A stretch of 64,000 nucleotides of DNA, taken from NCBI RefSeq assembly GCF_000002235.5, contig NW_022145551.1:1841001-1905000 (forward strand), given 5' to 3'. Below the pieces are notes generated by a model. It did no database searches, had not been told where the DNA came from, and was given only the letters and a program-made list of their open reading frames with translations. The DNA is from Strongylocentrotus purpuratus (lineage: Eukaryota; Echinodermata; Echinoidea; Camarodonta; Strongylocentrotidae). Every line of letters starts with the position of its first letter. Position 1 is the stretch's first letter. Shown here in pieces: positions 48,049 through 59,210 of this stretch. The position numbers and the translations under genes are program-made.

Positions 48049-50819
48049 TGTATGCCAGCAACTCGGTGAGCCATATGCTGGGTGGAAAAGCAATTTCTAG
48101 AGCTGTGCGGGGCCATTTCCTCGTTGATGCTGCGCTAAATACCATGCTGATAGCAGACTTGTATAACGTACAACTGCCAACTAACGAGGAGAAACCTCCG
48201 GAAGTTCCTAGTGAGCAGGATCAACACCCAGGTGTTCCATGTGGAGTAGCTAACTTCGGGGAGCAGCCCACTGGAGTTCCCTCTGGAACAACTACCAACG
48301 ACCAGCAACTTCCTGATCTTCATTGTGATGTAGCAATTGAAGAAGAGCAGATTCCTGAAACCAATTGTGATGCAGCACATGTAGAACAGCAACCTTCAGA
48401 AGAGGTGCATGGAGTAGCACGTGGGGGAGACCATTCTTCTGAAGTTCAGTTTCCTTGTGGCACAGACGTAAATGAACCTGCAACAGATACCATGAAGGAA
48501 CAAGATATCAAAGAAACAGATTTGGGAGAAGCACAAAAACTGTATGATAGACTCTTGTCTGCCACAGCATTGGTGGGTGAAATTTGTTCCTCTGAAGTCA
48601 TTGACCAAATTCTTGGGCAAATAAAGGCCAAGAAGGAGACCTTGACCACGCGAACAGCAGTTCTCTGGTTGCAGTATATGGACATGATAGACATTTTGCG
48701 CAAGTTTATCAAAGCTGAGAGAACAGGAAACTGGGAGCTTCATCTGCAGGCTATCCATGACATGCTACCATATTTTGCCGCTTCTGGACACATCCTGTAT
48801 GCTAAATCTGCCTATGTCTACTTGCAAATTATGCGTGAACTACCACACACACACCCTGAAGTCTACATGAGATTCCGAGAAGGGTATCACGTAGTAAGGA
48901 GAAGTGATCGCTACTGGGCAGGACTGTCTACCGATCTCATCATAGAACAGGTGTTAATGAGAAGTTTAAAGACAAGTGGTGGTCTTACAAGGGGCAGTGG
49001 TATGTCCGAAATCCAACGTACAGTTTGGCTTCTGTCAATGCCAATACGTGCAGAAGTAAACGCCGCAATGCAAGATCTTACTAATGCTTACCTCTTCACA
49101 AGTGAGCAACACAAAGATGTATCAAGTGCCAGACAGAGTAGGGATGTTAGCGACACGCTGGAAATACTGAACTACCTCAGCCAACGTAATCCATTCAGTC
49201 CAGACACTACTCTGCACAGTATAGCGAATGGAATGACTGCAGATGAAACTGTAAATGTAGACCAATCCAAAGACGTCGGTAACAAGATACTGAACTCCAT
49301 GGCTGGAAAGAAAGTGGATGAACATTCATTCAAAAGAAGTGATCAAGCAGTGACATTAGGTGCAAGGACTGCTGTAAAGATCGGCGATGAATCTGTTCAT
49401 GTAGACCCACAGCTCCTTTTCCAGAGACTGGTCATTGTCAGTAGGGAACGTGAAGATACTTTAGCATCAGTTTTCAGCTACGAGTTATGCAGTCACCCCC
49501 CTGCTCTGTTTGAATCATCATGTCTCCCCCTACAGGCCGACAAACCAGTCCTAGCAGATGCACTTTGGAAGGTGTTTGAACATGAGCTGACACGAGAGCA
49601 GACACTACCCAGTGGTGATGTTCATTATGTTTTGGATGGTGGTGCACTACTTCACCGTTTTCCTTGGCCACGTGAGAGCACTTTCAACAACATATGCCAG
49701 CTATATGTCAATTATGTCAGCAGCAAATATGGAAGGCCAACGGTTGTTTTTGATGGCTATCAAGGCGGTCCGTCAACCAAGGACGCAACACATCTTAGAC
49801 GATCAGGAGGTTGTCAAGGCCTGACTGTCAACTTTGCAGAGGACATGGTAATCAAATCCAAGAAAGACGAATTTCTTGCAAATGAAGTTAACAAGCAACG
49901 CTTCATAAACCTACTCAGTTCCAAGCTCGAAACGCATGGTTGCACTGTATCTCATGCAAGAGGAGATGCAGATCTCTTAATTGTTACTACAGCGGTAGAA
50001 GCAGCTCAGTTTAAAGACACAGTTCTTGTCGGGGATGATACAGACCTTCTCATCTTGCTGATCTACCACGCTGATCTGAATGCAAAGGACGTCTTCTTTG
50101 CACCTGAGCCCAAGGCAAACTCCAAGAAGAATCGAACATGGAATATCAAAAAGCTGAAGGAAACTCTAGGAAGTAGTGTGTGTGGCAACATTCTTTTTGT
50201 CCATGCGCTTCTGGGCTGCGACACAACGTCTCGCATATTTGGACTAGGGAAAGGCGTAGCACTGAAGAAAATCATGAAGAATGACGACTTCTGTGAGCTT
50301 GCCAAGGCATTTAGTCAGCCAGCATCAGACCTGAAGGAGACCATTATTACAGCCGGAGAGAAGGCACTTGTATGCCTGTATGGTGGTGACTCAACAGAAG
50401 ATCTAGATTCTTTGAGGTACAGAAGATATTGCGTAAAGGTATCGTCAATGTCGTCTGCCTTAGAAGCAAAGACTTTGCCCCCAACTTCAGCAGCAGCAAA
50501 GTTCCATAGTCTGCGTGTGTACTATCAGATACTAGAATGGAAAGGAATGGCAGACAAACTGACACCGGTAGACTGGGGTTGGCAGGTCACGGATGGGAAG
50601 TATCTTCCAATACAAACTGATAAACCACCAGCACCCGCATCACTCCTTAAAGTCATCAGATGTGGATGCAAGAAAGACTGTGCAACCAAGAAATGCACGT
50701 GCCGGAAGTATGGCCTCCAATGTTCAACAGCCTGCACTGATTGTCGTGGCACTAGTTGCACCAACTCACCACCACCAGACCTAGAACTTGATGATACTAC
50801 TGACCAGCGTGCCACATAA
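48048..50819 (+). CDS. transposase, C-terminal part: helical region, FEN1/XPG-like nuclease, CXC domain
   Basis: 923 codons with no ATG at the very start (GTG); the frame is open upstream and continues the preceding ORF, so it is probably not a separate gene. Residues 1-40 continue the transposase block (HMLGGKAISRAVRGHFLV). 45-145 is an acidic Pro/Glu-rich degenerate repeat. 165-350 is helical with WLLSMP. 370-440 holds NPFSPDTTLHSIANG. 525-780 shows the acidic ladder of a PIN/5'-nuclease fold: VLDGG (D530), VVFDGY (D569), GDADLLI (D640, D642), GDDTDLLIL (D664, D666), LLGCDTTS (D725). Residues 872-904 are a CXC domain with nine cysteines starting CGCKKDC and KKCTCRKYG, as in tesmin/TSO1 DNA-binding proteins. 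A polyadenylation signal is not evident. Confidence 0.75.
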   Translation: MYASNSVSHMLGGKAISRAVRGHFLVDAALNTMLIADLYNVQLPTNEEKPPEVPSEQDQHPGVPCGVANFGEQPTGVPSGTTTNDQQLPDLHCDVAIEEEQIPETNCDAAHVEQQPSEEVHGVARGGDHSSEVQFPCGTDVNEPATDTMKEQDIKETDLGEAQKLYDRLLSATALVGEICSSEVIDQILGQIKAKKETLTTRTAVLWLQYMDMIDILRKFIKAERTGNWELHLQAIHDMLPYFAASGHILYAKSAYVYLQIMRELPHTHPEVYMRFREGYHVVRRSDRYWAGLSTDLIIEQVLMRSLKTSGGLTRGSGMSEIQRTVWLLSMPIRAEVNAAMQDLTNAYLFTSEQHKDVSSARQSRDVSDTLEILNYLSQRNPFSPDTTLHSIANGMTADETVNVDQSKDVGNKILNSMAGKKVDEHSFKRSDQAVTLGARTAVKIGDESVHVDPQLLFQRLVIVSREREDTLASVFSYELCSHPPALFESSCLPLQADKPVLADALWKVFEHELTREQTLPSGDVHYVLDGGALLHRFPWPRESTFNNICQLYVNYVSSKYGRPTVVFDGYQGGPSTKDATHLRRSGGCQGLTVNFAEDMVIKSKKDEFLANEVNKQRFINLLSSKLETHGCTVSHARGDADLLIVTTAVEAAQFKDTVLVGDDTDLLILLIYHADLNAKDVFFAPEPKANSKKNRTWNIKKLKETLGSSVCGNILFVHALLGCDTTSRIFGLGKGVALKKIMKNDDFCELAKAFSQPASDLKETIITAGEKALVCLYGGDSTEDLDSLRYRRYCVKVSSMSSALEAKTLPPTSAAAKFHSLRVYYQILEWKGMADKLTPVDWGWQVTDGKYLPIQTDKPPAPASLLKVIRCGCKKDCATKKCTCRKYGLQCSTACTDCRGTSCTNSPPPDLELDDTTDQRAT

Positions 50820-51276
50820 ATGTATGTTTGTTGGAGACTTCCAATAAGAACTGAACTCAGATTTGTGAACCAATGTAGACATATGTTATAGCTACTCTGG
50901 AATGCATTGTAAGGTGAGAAACAAAACTAAACTGAATATGTATGTGTTTATGCAAACTAAAGAACCTAATTATGATATGTTTGAAATTTAAAAATATTTT
51001 TACAACATGAACAAGTGTTGTCGAAATTATTCTGATATTACATAGGACAAGAATTATAATTATAATCAATTCTCTAAAAAAATATAAAAAATGCCTGATT
51101 TGGCAGCCATTTTGAATTTATGCAAATTAGGACACTCAATTAGGCACCTGAAACTTTGCGCGAACATAAGCATTCTTGAAAATATCTTTTTAGACATTCA
51201 AAGTACACTAAAAGTATTTTTAAAGGTATGTAATGTGAAAATTTTGACCAAATCTAGGTGAAAACAGTAGAATTGG

Positions 51277-51431
51277 CGCCATTTTGGATTTATGCAAATT
51301 AGACACACTTCCACTACATGGATTTTTTTGGACTTTTAGTATGTCATTTTGGGGACCTTACTGAAATGCATTCCGGTGAAAAAAATTCTATTGCAATTTG
51401 TTTGACCTCAAAACACAATATTCCTAGCCTA
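51277..51431 (-). repeat. right terminal inverted repeat of the 7-kb transposon
   Basis: Complement of 44381-44545; the outermost 19 bases are identical in inverse, followed by TTC. Confidence 0.85.
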
Positions 51432-51717
51432 TTCATGCTTACCTCCGCTTGTGTGTTTTTTGGCGAAAGTGGGCCTTCATAGCACCCTCATCAACAAAGT
51501 ATCTCCTGCAAAATAAAAACAAAATCAACATAATTAGATAGTTCACTAAACTTTATGATGTGTATTGTGAAACACTCCAGATTGATTCATCTTACAACCT
51601 TATGTATTACAAAAATATAATTTCTTATAAATCCAATATTGCTATTCAATTCTGACATGATTGACACAATACAGTATAGACCCTTATACATCTTTAAAAT
51701 TTGAATTATTGATTTGA

Positions 51718-52057
51718 AATATATTTATATAATATGGACTGGCCTTGAGGGATATACCACATAATATTTCCCAAACTAGACTCATATTGCCCAGAGTCAA
51801 AGACGAGGGCAATATGGGTCTTGTGAGGGAAATATATGTGGTATCTCCCGAAAGTTAAGCCAGTCAATATTGTTATTATTATCTAAATCAGACATCTAGA
51901 GCAAATACATTCATGACAATCTCATAGAAGTGAACAAACTTTGTCAAACCAGCACTGTGCATCCAGCTGCTTAATTGACAAAATGTTTGATGCACTGCAA
52001 ACAGTGTACCCAATTTGGTGTGATTATTACGTCACAATCGAGTGCGCGCAAAGTGCT
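51718..52057 (+). repeat. dispersed repeat, copy 2 of 2403-2735
   Basis: Starts TATATAATATGGACTGGCC. Includes CATATTGCCC...GACGAGGGCAATATGG and ATCTCCCGAAAGTTAAGCC, and ends past GAGTGCGCGCAAAG. Only 290 bp beyond the 7-kb transposon. Confidence 0.65.
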
Positions 52058-52800
52058 CGTATGCATAATAGATGCGCAATGAAAATGACAAAATACAGCG
52101 TGGTGAATATGGTCTTATATTTCATGCTTTTTTAACACATAAAGTCCAATGGCTTTTTCATAAAAGGTAAATATGGTCTCATATTCCCTGATTAGCCCTT
52201 TTAGGATTACAAACGAGTGTAATATGATTTTGTAAAACCACTGCTCAGATGTCTGATACGGGTAATAATTGTCTATATTACTGCACTATAATATGATTCA
52301 ACCAAGTATTTGAGTAATGTTGTACTTCTATTTTGCATAAATGTTAGACTCAAAGCATTCTATTTCTATGTAGACTAAGTCAGTGTGATTTTCATTTTGA
52401 TTTGTAATGTCATGATTATGTAATTTTTAACAACTTAGACCCTAGATCTATAGACCTAGATCTAAGTAGTTATTGTTTTCTTGAAAATGTGACATACCAG
52501 TTTATAGAGATTGGGTATCTTTGACTCTGAGAACAATTAAAATTATTTCTTGGAGAGAGGTTTCCATTAAAGATTAACTTGAGTTCTGGTAATGCGATTG
52601 CATTGTGAAAGAAAAGGTGTGGAATGGATCAGAAAAGTTGATCATAGAAAAATCTATAGCATGTAAGTAATGGTGTGTAATGCAAGGTTCTGGAGTCATC
52701 AAAATCATCATAAATTTGGCAGAGTCTTGGTAAAGTAACAATAACTTACACAGAAAGATGTATATGGGACAACACACATGGTGTCGGGGATAGTAATACC

Positions 52801-54560
52801 CTGGGGGCCGTTTCTCGAAACCAACTCCATGACAGTCATATCTTTGTCGGCGACCTACGGAGATGTCATGAAGCGGATAAACCGTTTCACAAAGCCATGA
52901 CAGACATGATATCGATATATCGCGATACGAGCAGCTCAAGAACATAGTCTTTGTCACTATCCATTTGATTTATCAAGAATAACCCAAAACAAGTTTTGGG
53001 GCTAAAATTGTTCAAAAAGAAATATATACATATAAATTCTCCTAAAATAAATAATAAATAGTGTCATTATCATATTTACATCATCAAACGATTTGCATAT
53101 TTCTGTAAAGATTCTTAAATTGAAGAAAAACCGGTGAGTGTTTTTTTTTGACAGTCGAATCAAAAGTTAGTTGAAGGATACCGTAATGTGATAGTTTATC
53201 AATATGTACTTTTTTGTTTATTGTGACGAGGAATTTTAGGCAAAATGTCTTTTCTCAGCCAGTTAATCTAGAGTCTCATAAATACTCGTTATATAATTGA
53301 TTTGATATTGAAAATATAATTTGGAAGAAGTAATTAGAGAGGGAAGGATAATGCACATAGGCCCCAAAGGTATGACGGTATCCTAAGAAAAGACTATGGA
53401 TCGACTATGGAAAACGGTGCGTAACATTCTTAGTAGGGTGTCTGAACGATTTTTCAATTTTCAATTTGGGATCGTTTTTCACCATTTTTGTTTGATATTG
53501 GAGTAAAAAATGTAATCAGAATAATACCTTTCAAATTTCAAGACTCACCGATGTTTCTATCAAAAGATACAGCCCCTCAAAAACTGTGCAATATTCATAG
53601 CATTTTGGTCAGAATGGACAGAAAAGTGGTTCACGCAGAGTTATAATTTCTGCTCAAAAGCTGCACAGCTAATGCACAGCACGATATGCAAAGCGTGGAG
53701 CAAGGGTATTTTCAAACTGTTGTAACAAATGATCCCTTGGGACTAGAGAAAAAATAAGTGCATGGATATATTCTTTACAGCTGGCCCAACTTATCCCTCG
53801 GGGGGGGGGGGGGGGGGGGGGGCAGTTCGTGAAATTGGTAAATCTCCGAGTTACCATGGAAACAATGTTTAAATCGCTGTTTTGAGCAAGATATATTTAG
53901 AATTCCGGGGGTGGCCCCCTATGGGAAATATGGAGAAAAACCTGCTCTTTCATATGACACCACATTTATTGAGTTTCACCTTCAGGATCATTTGTTATAA
54001 AGGTTTGAATTTCAAATTTTTCATAAAATCATTGACCAATTTTGCTTGGTCGCGCAATGCATGTAGACCACATAGGGATGTGTGCAATCTCTATGGGAAA
54101 GATTTTAGCACACAACATCGGGTGCGCGATCAGACACCCTATTCTTACCTCTCTTATTTATAGTTAGGTATAGTTTAATGATTTGTGATTTAATGTTTAT
54201 AATTATATTCAGCTTTTTAAAGTTTCTGTATAATTTGTATTTTCACTTTTGTACATTTGCATTTCGCATCCCAGAGAATTACGTACCGAACTCGTCTATA
54301 TTTTTCTCAAAATGATAGTGAAACTAATCGTCCATTTCGCGGCCCATGGAATGGCAACAAACTGACTTATGATGGCGCTATACAGCAATTAAAAAGATGT
54401 GACAGGTTCGGAGCAGTGACAACTCGCTTGTCGCGGGAGTTCGAGTTGTCGCTTATCTTGGCAAAGACGGCTTTGTGAAACACTTAGCTGACAAGTTGCG
54501 TGACAGTGGTGAGATGTCGTTGATCTTGTAGTTATGACAGTTTCGAGAAACAGCCCCCTG
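52801..54560. mobile_element. 1.76-kb TIR element with GTTTCTCGAAAC ends
   Basis: Left GGGGGCCGTTTCTCGAAAC (52803) and right GTTTCGAGAAACAGCCCCC (54540-54558) are inverted. A second inverted pair, GTTTCACAAAGCC and GGCTTTGTGAAAC, lies about 90 bp inside. No transposase. It contains a second element (53435-54140). Confidence 0.75.
53435..54140. mobile_element. 706-bp TIR element nested in the previous one
   Basis: Ends AGGGTGTCTGA and TCAGACACCCT, with near-identical 9-bp flanks ATTCTTAGT and ATTCTTACC. Its interior holds a poly-G run (about 53800). An 8-9-bp target duplication is consistent with hAT- or Mutator-type elements. Confidence 0.7.
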
Positions 54561-55339
54561 ATCTCCTTATCTTTCTATGCACATTACTCAGCCAGTATAC
54601 ATTTTCTTCCAAAATTATTTGGCACATGACATTTATTTGTAATCTTGACATTCAGTGTAAGTTTCGTTAGATTCCGTAAGAATTCATTTTCTTTTTTTAA
54701 CCAGAACTCAAGTTTATCTTTAACTAGTATTACTCACGCGCAATGTAGGCAGTAATGTTGTGCTGAACCGGGTTTGTCAAAATCTACTTTTTGATGGAGC
54801 AATTTAGCGGCATGTTGGGGTTTCAAATCTTCGTCGATTTCGTCCAAGTCCTTCGTTTTCCTTTTCGTTCGGTACTTCTTCTTGATGTGTGTGTAGCCTT
54901 TGTGATGTCTTTTCCGGGCTTGTCGAGTCATTTTCGACTTATTATCACTCCCGCTTTAAAGAAGAAGAATGTTAACTTGAAGTTCTTAACTGAACAAAAT
55001 AAACTAACTTCGATGCACGTGTAAGGGACTGTGATGAAGGCAACTGCGCATGCATTAGTCACGGGGGAAATGAAGGTAGCGTAACCTATCCATTGTAAAC
55101 CAAAATGTGAAGTTGCCAATTTGATGAACGTACAAATGGGATTTCTACACAACACGTGATGTAGTCATCGAAATCCAAGTGTTGGATGTAGTACAGTCTT
55201 TACTCGATCAATGCGTTGTACCAGGGAGACGGGAGGGGCATACGATTGTATAGCAGGCGAATTGTTTCGTTAATGTGTGCATATATATGTTTAGTTGCTG
55301 TCTCATGGTAAAAGTAATTATGCACAGGATAAGGACAGT

Positions 55340-55870
55340 GGCAACACTTCCGGTGGGGGGGGGGGGGCGTCCAGGACACAGTGACCCATTTTTTCAAGTA
55401 GCCCCCAAAGTGCCTCTTTTTACATAGGAAAAGTACACACTTTGTACTTCTAATAGGTTCCACCTCTACCACTGATAATTGCCCCTATTCAAATCTGAGA
55501 GGCGCCCTAAGCTTTTTTTTCTTAATCGTATACCCCTTTTTATTTTTAACGTACCCCTTTTTCTTTATAACAAGATCCCCTCTTCCTCGTGATAAGGGCC
55601 TTCATTTAATAATAAAATGAGCCATATTTCCCCTTTCTCATAAATTCCCCTTTTCGCAAATACCCCTATTAAAAACTGCCCCTTTTTCTCTGACAAGTGC
55701 CATTTTCCTAAATGCAAAAGGTGAACCTTTTCCATTCCCATAAGTGCCTCTTAATTTCCATCTTTGGTAAGTGACCCTTTTTATGTAAGAGAAGATTGAG
55801 CATTTTTTACTTCTAAATATTGCAATTTTTACTTTGACACATATCCTTTTAATATGATAAGTGCCAACTT
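55340..55870. repeat. degenerate pyrimidine-rich minisatellite
   Basis: Loose 30-40-bp units of the form AAGTGCCCCTTTTTC / TAAGTGACCC, highly diverged, with a poly-G run at the start (55353). No gene. Confidence 0.55.
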
Positions 55871-56395
55871 TTCCTTAGCTTTCTCCATAACATAATTTAA
55901 AGTAATGGTGCTGTTGAAATGTTTTAAACCAAAGTAAAGAAAAAAATGCTTTCTCTTACTTAATAATTAATTTTTCTTGACTTTCTTTGGTCAAAATCAC
56001 CCATAAATTACCAAGGTTGAATTTTTCCCAAAAATCACAACATTTTCGATTGTTACCGAGTTCAATAGATGGCAACACCCATCTCTCTTGTATCCTTCCT
56101 CCGCTCAGGTCGGAGATCGTCGGCACTGTGAGTCTGCCGAAGTTACATAAATGGCTTTCTATAGGTCGTTAAGTAGATTTTGACGGGTTGTGTGAAGGTT
56201 GCGTATAAAATAAAGGATAAGGGTATGCAGCTGTGTTTTGGCACTACTGCTGATGTGCCCAGCAGGGAGAAATAGCACTGACTCCAAGAACAGCGCAGGC
56301 GCAGACTCGAAATATTGAGCAAACTGCTTTGTGTTGAGGTTATCCTTAATACGATTAATAAGGTCTTGACGCACAGATGATAGCCCAGATAACAA

Positions 56396-57420
56396 TACGA
56401 CGTTACGCCAACGTGGGGCCAACGTAAGCTGTTACGTTGGTCCAACGTCGCCAACATGATGTTGGGCCCACGGCTTTCTTGCCGGTGGGCCAACGTTGGC
56501 CCGACAGTGACAAAATGACATTAAGCCAACATCGGGCCAACGTTATGCCGACCCCTATCCGACCATATGTGCCGATGTCCTCCCGACATTGAACCAACGT
56601 TATGCCAACCTCTTTTCCACCGTATGCCGACGTCTTTCCGACATTGGACCAACGTCGTCCCAACCCTTTTTTAACCATGTGCCGACGTACGACCAACGTT
56701 ATGCCAACCCCTATCCCACCATGTGCCGACGTTGTTCCGACATTGGATAAACGTTATGCCAACCCTTATCCCACCATGTGCCGACGTCTCCTCGACATTG
56801 GCCCAACGTTATACCAACCCCTTTTCAACCATGTGCCGACGTCTCCACGACGTAGGGCCAACGTTATTCCAACCCCTATCCAACCATTTGCCGACGTAGT
56901 TCCGACATTGGACCAACGTTATGCCAACCCCTATCCCACCATGTGCCGACGTCGTGGGCTGTTACGTTGCGCCATCGTCGTCAATGTGATGTTGGGCCAA
57001 CGGCTTTCTTGCCGGCGGGCCAACGTTGGCTCGACAGCGACGAAATGACATTAAGCCAACATCGGGCCAACGTCCCCCCGACGTATGACCAACGTCATGT
57101 CAACCCCTATCCCACCATATGCCGACATAGGACAAACGTAATGCCAACCCCTTTTCCACCATGTGCCGACGTCTCCCTGACGTAGGACCAACGTAATGCC
57201 AACCCCTTTTACACTATGTGCCGACGTCTCCCTGACGTTGTCCTAACATAATGCCAACCCTTTTCCCACCAAGTGACGACCCCTCCTCCACCATGTGCCA
57301 ATGCTAGACCAACGTTATGCCAACCTCTTCTCCACCATTTGCCGACGTAGAAGCAACGTTATGCCAACCCGTATCCCACCATGTGCCGACGTTGTACCTC
57401 CCCTTTCCAGTTCATGCCAA
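56396..57420. repeat. 55-bp satellite array
   Basis: Unit of 55 bp with ATGCCAACCCCTATCCCACC, ATGTGCCGACGT, CCGACATTGGACCAACGTT; about 15 copies of variable quality. Two non-tandem blocks (56400-56540 and 56955-57075) share a different sequence with GCTGTTACGTTG and GGGCCAACGTTGGC. Confidence 0.9.
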
Positions 57421-59210
57421 CATTCTTCTGACATTACCAACACCAACTCAAAAACATATTCACACCAACATCAGTCGTCCGTTCATAAGAACATCGTCAA
57501 GATCATACTACATCGGACATGTACAATCATTCAAACACATGCATCACAACGTGACAAGGAAAAGCCAAGTAGTTTAAGATTGGATTAAATAAATAAACAG
57601 AGCAAAATCCACAAAATGAAGATAGTAACAATTTCATCAAAATTAGACTGAATTTGAGAAAAGTTCATTATAGAACTCGACTTAGATCCCTCTGGAAGAT
57701 ATGTATAATAACAATATTGAAGCAAGAGGGACATGTTATTTTAATTTCGTCATGTCTATTATCTTGTACATTTTAATCACTATCAAAACTTGAAAACAAC
57801 TTATTTGTCCCATTTTAATGAAAAGTTCACCATCTTGCTTCTTAGAATTTGCTCTGAATACATCCCGCTCCCTCCAAAACAAAAGAACAAGGAAAATAAA
57901 CTGATTTTGTGATAAAACATACTTTATTTTATGTGTAATAAACAAACTGTTGTAAATGTGAATACAATTATTGTACATCTTTCTTTTGTATTTTCGTTTG
58001 AATTCGAAAAAGATGTAAACATAGTTTCAAGTTTAAGGTATCTCAATGTGTCACAATATAGGCCTACTATCAATGAATGCTAGGACGATAGGAGCTGTTA
58101 TAAAATGAATTGTCGCTTACACGTAACACAACATAACATACTGAAATTCATTGTACGAATATAATAAACAATCCTCACAACTTCCCGAGTAAAACAAAAC
58201 AAACTTTCTGGCAGACGAACACGATTGCTTATGACAAGATTCCTCTACATATGTAAGCACAAAAATATAAAGAAATTAATAAAGTGTCCACCATTTGCAT
58301 ACCAAAAACTAGGCAATTAATGTAAACAATGTTCCATAAAAAATAAAAAATAAAATTCAGAGAAATTGCCAACATTTTTGATGCTTAGGCATTTCAGAGA
58401 TGCTGATACATTTCGTCGCCATATCTAGCTATTATTATTATTATTATTGTTAACACATCTACAAACTGTTTTTTTTAGGAGGGATAGTATACATTGCTTG
58501 AATGTGTGAAGTAAAGCAATCGCTAAATGTTTATATAACAAGAGAGGAAATTTGAAAGTGAAGTAAGAAAGAGCAGAGCTTGTAAAGGGAAAAACACAAG
58601 TTTCTTCACTCTGATATACCACTTTCAATATTTCTTTAAATTGAGAAGAAGGTAGTACAAAAAACATTCAGTCACTTAGATATATGAAACATTTTTTTCT
58701 TACCTTTGAAATTCTTTATAGCATGCATTTAGTTGACACGTTATACAGGCATTCAAATCAATTACGACCTTCTTCGACTCATGGTATAGCTCTCTTTTTA
58801 AAATTGGGCCATTAGTGAAATTTCACCACAATAAATAACAAGTAAAGATGCATAGCACACTATTTAATAACAAAAGTTATTGTTTATGTTTGTGTACAAA
58901 ACATAATGCCTGCAGAGCTGGCTAGCAAGCACCGTAGCTTGCCTAAGCGGAGATCGTTCTTGATATAACATCACTAATCCTTTGGTCAATCATTCCGAGG
59001 AACTCTGAGAATTGTAAGGGGCGGGGTCCACCATTAGACGAGCAACTTGGAGAGGTTTTCAAAAAATTGTAAAAAGTATAAGGAGGCATTTATTTATGAA
59101 ACAATTGTTATTATGTTGCTTTAAAAGGGTCTTGATACAAGACATAAAAATTTTAATTTCCTAAGGCAATGGACCTTTAGAGAACGGGTTAGTCGGAATC
59201 AAAATCTTGT
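57421..59210. other. no gene recognised
   Basis: AT-rich sequence between the 55-bp array and the last tentative exon below; includes (ATT)n at 58428-58448. No supportable feature. Confidence 0.35.

Larger units (their letters stand above)
44381..51431 (+). mobile_element. 7,051-bp DNA transposon with long TIRs and a zinc/nuclease/CXC protein (Academ-like?)
   Basis: Begins TAGGCTAGGAATATTGTGT and ends with its exact complement. The inverted repeat runs 44381-44545 and 51277-51431, differing by a small indel near the tip and few substitutions. The 3-bp direct repeat TTC flanks both sides (44378-44380 and 51432-51434). Inside are a 1.6-kb leader, two adjoining plus-strand ORFs covering 46144-50819, and a 0.45-kb trailer. 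Academ superfamily elements are described with 3-4-bp target duplications and, in some groups, an XPG-type nuclease, which fits, but I cannot test the relationship. High TIR similarity points to a young insertion. Only one frame change is evident. Confidence 0.85.

Noticed and set aside
56396-57420. CRISPR-like or coding interpretation of the 55-bp array
   Set aside because: No spacer/repeat alternation; Met/Pro/Thr-rich frames simply read the satellite.
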